Assembly: GCF_018283645.1 (NCBI RefSeq)
Contig: NZ_JAGSXH010000021.1
Coordinates: 1-64,000 of the forward strand
DNA length: 64,000 nucleotides
Reading direction: 5' to 3'
Origin: Actinocrinis puniceicyclus
Lineage (GTDB): Bacteria > Actinomycetota > Actinomycetes > Streptomycetales > Catenulisporaceae
Below, piece by piece: positions 60,449 to 64,000 of the stretch (the first letter of the stretch is position 1; each line of letters begins with the position of its first letter). Both the position numbers and the translations under genes were made by a program. The notes below the pieces were generated by a model. The model worked only from the letters and a program-made list of their open reading frames with translations, had not been told where the DNA came from and did not search any database.

Positions 60449-61222
60449 TCAGCGAGGGGGAGCGGCCCGCGGCGCGGCCGCCCGGCGGGATTCGCCGCGC
60501 AGCACCCGCGCCACCAGGTCGGCGTCCGAGCAGCCGGGCAGGCAGCCGAAACCCGTCGCGGACCACAGGGACTGCGCGGCGGGTACGGCGTAGTACGGCA
60601 CGGGCACCCCGGCGACCCGCCCACGCCCGGCGCGCACGGTGACCGGGGTGACCAGTACGTCAGGGGACTGTTTCGACTGGAGCAGGTGCAGGCAGCCGGC
60701 GCACACTGGCAGCCGCGTGCGCGGTGCGCCCCGCACCGCGGAGCGCTTCCTGCCGTTGCCGCGCGGCCGGTCGGACTCGTGCGCGGCCGGTCCGTGCAGC
60801 GGGTTGTAGAAGCAGCGGCGCGGGACATGCGGCGGGCGCTTGCCCTGGTGCCTCGCGTTCGCCGCCGCGAACCGGTGCGCGGCGATGTCCAGCAGGACCA
60901 GCACCCCGGCGAAGTCCGGGGGCGTCGCCGCCTCGTCCAGCAGCTTCCCGGCCGCCGTGTAGGCGTCCAGGGCGAGCATGTAGTCGCGGGTCGCCAGGTC
61001 CTCGGAACCGGCGGGGGAGAGCTGCGACGCACCGAGCCGTTCGCCGACTTCGACCAGCCGCGCCGTCGCCTGCCGGCGCAGCCCCTCGCACAACGACGCC
61101 CACAGTCGCGGCTCGAGCCGCGGCAGCGCGTCAAGCGAGGCGCCCTTACGGGCTCGGACGGTCAGTTCGGCAGGAGCCTGACCCGGGATCCCGCGGGGAC
61201 CGAACAGCCGCCACCCGATCAC
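60449..61222 (-). CDS. Uncharacterised protein with cysteine pairs
   Basis: 257 aa, not recognised. An N-terminal helical part (LDALPRLEPRLWASLCEGLRRQATARLVEVGERLG) and a C-terminal half with two cysteine pairs, VCAGCLHLL and FGCLPGCSDADLVARVLRGE, plus RRCFYNPLHGPA. A zinc ribbon is plausible. GTG 61222 is chosen because TATCCT ends 6 bases upstream. Convergent with the FtsX operon. Confidence 0.65.
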   Translation of the reverse strand: MIGWRLFGPRGIPGQAPAELTVRARKGASLDALPRLEPRLWASLCEGLRRQATARLVEVGERLGASQLSPAGSEDLATRDYMLALDAYTAAGKLLDEAATPPDFAGVLVLLDIAAHRFAAANARHQGKRPPHVPRRCFYNPLHGPAAHESDRPRGNGRKRSAVRGAPRTRLPVCAGCLHLLQSKQSPDVLVTPVTVRAGRGRVAGVPVPYYAVPAAQSLWSATGFGCLPGCSDADLVARVLRGESRRAAAPRAAPPR

Positions 61223-61540
61223 GGTACGAGGATAGTCCCGGTCTGCCGCGGCCGGGCAGGGGGCATCGGCGCGCCACGGCCGGCGCATGCTCATACCCGA
61301 ATATGCTTCGCGGCGAGGGACGCCGGGCGCCGCAGTCGGCTCGACTCCCCGCGCGTCGGCGGACACCGGCGGTTCGTGCTGCGCGCACACGGCGGTTTCG
61401 ATGTCACGGTCGCCGCCACGCTGCGGTAGCCCCGTAATCGCTCAACGCCCTCTCGGATTAGCGCGGGCGCGAAAGGGCATCCGCAGCGTGCCAGGCCGGA
61501 GGTCCCCGGCGCCGACTCCCGGACTGAATAAGGTGCTGCC
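61223..61540. other. Divergent intergenic region
   Basis: No gene seen. It holds the leftward TATCCT (61229-61234) and the rightward TAAGGT (61529-61534, 6 bases before GTG 61541), both leaderless in style. The middle 280 bases show no repeat or RNA motif that I recognise. Confidence 0.4.
61229..61234 (-). promoter_or_regulatory. Leaderless -10 box TATCCT
   Basis: TATCCT on the minus strand, 6 bases before GTG 61222. Confidence 0.45.
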
Positions 61541-62050
61541 GTGGCGGATCCGCAACCCGCGCAGGTACTCCCGCTGCCCGCGAAGACCGTGCCGCGCTGG
61601 TGCGGTGTGCTGCTGCTGGTCCTGGGCATGTTGACGCTGCCCTGGATCGCGGGCCTGGCGGTGGTGCTGCCGAGCAGCGCGCGCAGTGCGCATTACGACG
61701 TGTCGTGGGCCGGCTTCGATCTGCTGCTGTGCGTCATGCTGTTGCGCACCGGATGGTCCGCGCTGCGCCGCCGGGAGCAGAGCGAACTGACCGCCGCGAT
61801 GGCCGGCACGCTGCTCATCGTCGACGCCTGGTTCGACGTGCTCAGCGCCCCGGACACCGCGCAGTTCCTCGTCGCCCTGGCCATGGCGGTCTTCGTGGAG
61901 CTGCCGCTCGCGGCGCTGTGCCTCTGGCTGTCAGGCCGCGTCGATGCCGCGCGCCGCCGCAGGGAAGCGCAGTTGGCGGCGGCGCTGTGGCGGCGGGTCG
62001 GCGGGCGCGGGCGGTTCTCCCGCCGCCGGTCGGCGCAAGCCGACGTGTGA
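61541..62050 (+). CDS. Small membrane protein of unknown function
   Basis: 169 aa with four membrane helices (VPRWCGVLLLVLGMLTLPWIAGLAVVL, WAGFDLLLCVMLLRTGWSAL, AAMAGTLLIVDAWFDVLS, FLVALAMAVFVELPLAALCLWL) and a basic tail. Similar proteins of this shape are common in actinobacteria and unnamed. Leaderless start at GTG 61541. Confidence 0.7.
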   Translation: MADPQPAQVLPLPAKTVPRWCGVLLLVLGMLTLPWIAGLAVVLPSSARSAHYDVSWAGFDLLLCVMLLRTGWSALRRREQSELTAAMAGTLLIVDAWFDVLSAPDTAQFLVALAMAVFVELPLAALCLWLSGRVDAARRRREAQLAAALWRRVGGRGRFSRRRSAQADV

Positions 62051-62064
62051 TCCGGGCGGGCCGG

Positions 62065-63015
62065 TCAGGTGCCCGGGTCGGGTCGGACCGGCGCGCGCGT
62101 GCTGGTGCGGCACGCCTCCAGTTGCGCCGCCGCGGCCAGCCCGAGGAACAACGCGATCGAGGTCAGGTTCGCCCACACCATCAGCGCGATCACGGCGGTC
62201 AGCGGTCCGTAGGTCGCCCCGATGCCGCCGCCGTCCCCGACGTACCAGCCCAGCAGCGCGCTCAGCCCCGCCCACAGCGCCAGGCTCACGGCCGCCCCCA
62301 CGGCGAGCCAGCTGCGCGAGGGCTGGCGGCGGCGCGGCGCGCGCCGGAAGATCGCACTGGCCGAGGTCAGCGCCAGCAGCACACCCACCGGCCAGCGCGC
62401 CACCTGCCACGCGGTGTGCTCGCCGGCCGACCAGTGGTACACCTGCCCGAGCGAGTCGCCCACCGCGCCGCCCGCCACCGTCACGATCATGCCCGCGGCC
62501 ATCGGCAGCCCCGAGATCAGCACCAGCAGCGACGCGTTGCCGTACTTGCGCAGCGACGGCCGGTCGCGTTCGACCCCGTAGATGCGGTTGGCGCCCCGCT
62601 CGATCTGCCCCATCGCGGTCGCCATCGACACCAGCGCGGCCGCCAGGCCGAGCCACAGCGCGAGGCTGTCGTCCTGCGCGCGAGCCCGGCCGGTCTCCAG
62701 CGCCGCGCGCACGATCTTCCGGCTCGCGCCGGGCGTGACGCGTTCCAGTATGCCTTCGAGCGCCTGCCCGCCGCCCTCGTGGTGCAGCATCGCGGACAGG
62801 CCGACGAACGCGATGACCGCCGGGATGACGCTCAGGCAGACCTGTAGCGCCAGGGCCCGCGCGTGGCTGAACCCGTCGGCGTAACGGAATCGGATGAACG
62901 CGTCGCGCCCGACGGCCTTGACGCCCGCGCGCCGCAGCGTCGACCACGCGTCGTCGGCGGATAGTTCGTCCCCTGACATCAGCCGGGTCTGCGCGACCTT
63001 CGTCGCGGTGCTCAC
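62065..63015 (-). CDS. YihY/BrkB family membrane protein
   Basis: 316 aa with about six membrane helices. Family landmarks: RFRYADGFSHARALALQVCLSVIPAVIAFVGLSA, GANRIYGVERDRPSLRKYGNA and IGATYGPLTAVIALMVWANLTSIALFLGLAAAAQLE. Once annotated as ribonuclease BN, now considered a membrane protein of unknown function. GAGGGGGAA lies about 11 bases before the GTG. It follows the lipid kinase gene by 6 bp. Confidence 0.88.
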   Translation of the reverse strand: MSTATKVAQTRLMSGDELSADDAWSTLRRAGVKAVGRDAFIRFRYADGFSHARALALQVCLSVIPAVIAFVGLSAMLHHEGGGQALEGILERVTPGASRKIVRAALETGRARAQDDSLALWLGLAAALVSMATAMGQIERGANRIYGVERDRPSLRKYGNASLLVLISGLPMAAGMIVTVAGGAVGDSLGQVYHWSAGEHTAWQVARWPVGVLLALTSASAIFRRAPRRRQPSRSWLAVGAAVSLALWAGLSALLGWYVGDGGGIGATYGPLTAVIALMVWANLTSIALFLGLAAAAQLEACRTSTRAPVRPDPGT

Positions 63016-63021
63016 AGGTGT

Positions 63022-63969
63022 TCATTCCCCCTCTGCCGGACGCCCGGACGGCTCTCGCGCCGGTGCCCGCACGGTCAACGCGCCCGGCTCGACCTGAACC
63101 GAGAGCGTGTTCGCGGTGCGGTACGCGTCGCCGTCCAGTTCCAGCGGCACCGGCCTGCGCGTGCGCACCTCGATCCGGCGGCCCTGGTAGCGGCTGATGT
63201 TCTGTCCGTCGCGGCGGGTCAGCAGCCGCACGAGGACCGCGGCCCAGCCGGACAGGCGCCCGGAGGGCTCCAGCACGACGACGTCGAGCAGGCCGTCGTC
63301 CGGCGCGGCGTCCGGCATCAGGTCGATCCCGCCGTGCAGCCGGCCGAAGTTGCCGACGATCAGCGCCTTGACGCCGGAGTGCCGCACCCGGCGGCCGTCG
63401 ACGCGCAGCGAGACCCTCCTGCCGCGGTCGCGCAGGTGCCGCGCGATCGAGGGCACGTAGGCGAGCCACCCGATACGTGCCTTGAGTTGCTCGGACGAGT
63501 CCGCGATCATCGCCGCGTCGAGGCCGAGCCCCGCCATCCCGACGAACACCCGCTCGCCGGTCGAGCCGAGGTCGAGGCGGCGATCGGTCCCACCGGTGAG
63601 CAGCGCGACCGCCTCGTCGAGCGAGTCCGGCACGCCCAGGTGCCCGGCCAGCAGATTGCCGGTGCCCAGCGGCAGCACTCCGAGCACGACGCCGGTGCCT
63701 GCCAGCGCCTCGGCGACCGCGTTGACCGTGCCGTCGCCGCCGCACGCGACCACCAGGCCGGCGCCTGCCCGCACCGCCGCGCGGGCCGGCCCGGTGCCGG
63801 GATCGTCGGGGGTGGTCATGGCGAGATCCGGCTTGGGCCAGCCCGCCTCGGCGAACGCGTGCGCGACCCGTTCGTGCAGCGCGGCGGCCGCGTCCGCGTC
63901 GGCTTTCGCGCCGTTGACGATCAAGACGGCTTTGGTCGGGTCGTGACTCATCAGGCTCATCAGGCTCAC
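63022..63969 (-). CDS. Diacylglycerol kinase family lipid kinase
   Basis: 315 aa of the YegS/DgkB-like family. GGDGTVNAVAEAL (77-89) binds ATP, LPLGTGNLLAGHLG follows, and the C-terminal beta domain ends in ELDGDAYRTANTLSVQVEPGALTVRAP. Likely phosphorylates diacylglycerol or a related lipid at the membrane. The N-terminus is built from a 9-bp repeat giving MSLMSLMSH with three possible starts (GTG 63969, ATG 63960, ATG 63951); GAAGGG favours the first. Paired with the YihY-family gene. Confidence 0.9.
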   Translation of the reverse strand: MSLMSLMSHDPTKAVLIVNGAKADADAAAALHERVAHAFAEAGWPKPDLAMTTPDDPGTGPARAAVRAGAGLVVACGGDGTVNAVAEALAGTGVVLGVLPLGTGNLLAGHLGVPDSLDEAVALLTGGTDRRLDLGSTGERVFVGMAGLGLDAAMIADSSEQLKARIGWLAYVPSIARHLRDRGRRVSLRVDGRRVRHSGVKALIVGNFGRLHGGIDLMPDAAPDDGLLDVVVLEPSGRLSGWAAVLVRLLTRRDGQNISRYQGRRIEVRTRRPVPLELDGDAYRTANTLSVQVEPGALTVRAPAREPSGRPAEGE

Positions 63970-64000
63970 CTGCGCCCTTCGGACAGCGGCGCGGCGGCGC

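Noticed and set aside
1-64000. Whole biosynthetic gene cluster, prophage, CRISPR array, tRNA or rRNA genes
   Set aside because: No PKS, NRPS, terpene synthase, integrase, phage structural gene, spaced repeat array or tRNA-like cloverleaf was recognised on either strand.

Overview
The window is very GC-rich (about 70 percent or more) with frequent GTG starts. It carries DUF574-type SAM methyltransferases, an ECF sigma factor/YCII pair, FCD-GntR, LacI, TetR and ArsR regulators and CBM2-linked secreted glycosidases. This points to the chromosome of a soil actinomycete with a Streptomyces, Catenulispora or Actinospica-like gene content; the genus cannot be fixed from the sequence. No rRNA, tRNA, CRISPR array, phage block or transposase gene was seen. 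About 52 genes are called, many in short operons with 4-bp GTGA or 1-bp TGATG junctions. At least eight genes show a TAnnnT-type (-10) hexamer 6-8 bases before the start codon, so leaderless transcription looks common.

Layout. 1-5.8 kb: a 5'-truncated secreted GH92 alpha-mannosidase facing a LacI-type regulator, then a DUF1707 protein. 5.9-8.3 kb: a BAAT-like alpha/beta hydrolase divergent from a DUF574 methyltransferase. 8.3-10.4 kb: a two-gene cassette. The first gene encodes a TNT-type NAD(P) glycohydrolase toxin with the expected active-site residues. The overlapping second gene encodes a protein whose central TNT-like domain has lost two of those residues and is flanked by two similar immunity-like modules. 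This is the most striking item in the window. 10.4-16.3 kb: a complete-looking operon for trans-4-hydroxyproline breakdown (three-subunit D-hydroxyproline dehydrogenase, DHDPS-family deaminase, hydroxyproline epimerase, GntR regulator) with a readable promoter and candidate operator.

16.4-27.3 kb: a DUF3995-like membrane protein, a family A DNA polymerase, a CobW-type GTPase followed by an ArsR regulator, an 83-bp MITE-like element, a GH95 alpha-fucosidase with a ThuA protein, an ATP-binding kinase coupled to a phosphodiesterase, and a lower-GC orphan membrane protein. 27.4-32.6 kb: a D,D-carboxypeptidase and a four-gene unit for uptake of a thiamine-precursor-like substrate (lipoprotein, permease, ATPase and an APH-fold kinase). 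32.7-42.6 kb: metabolic and stress genes including an ECF42-type sigma factor with its YCII partner, a lone LutA-like protein, an F420/FMN luciferase-like oxidoreductase, and an AAA ATPase paired with a TPR membrane protein.

42.7-53.1 kb: the transcription accessory protein Tex, a Pro/Ala-rich membrane protein, a PhzF homologue, a structured leader with a 12-codon mini-ORF before a second DUF574 methyltransferase, a TetR-MFS efflux pair with twin palindromic operators, and a secreted CBM2-GH-CBM2 enzyme. 53.2-64 kb: a methyltransferase with a 48-bp fragment of itself duplicated upstream, a DUF72 protein, a histidine kinase/response regulator pair divergent from an FtsX-type ABC exporter, two uncharacterised genes, a YihY-family membrane protein and a diacylglycerol-kinase-like lipid kinase.
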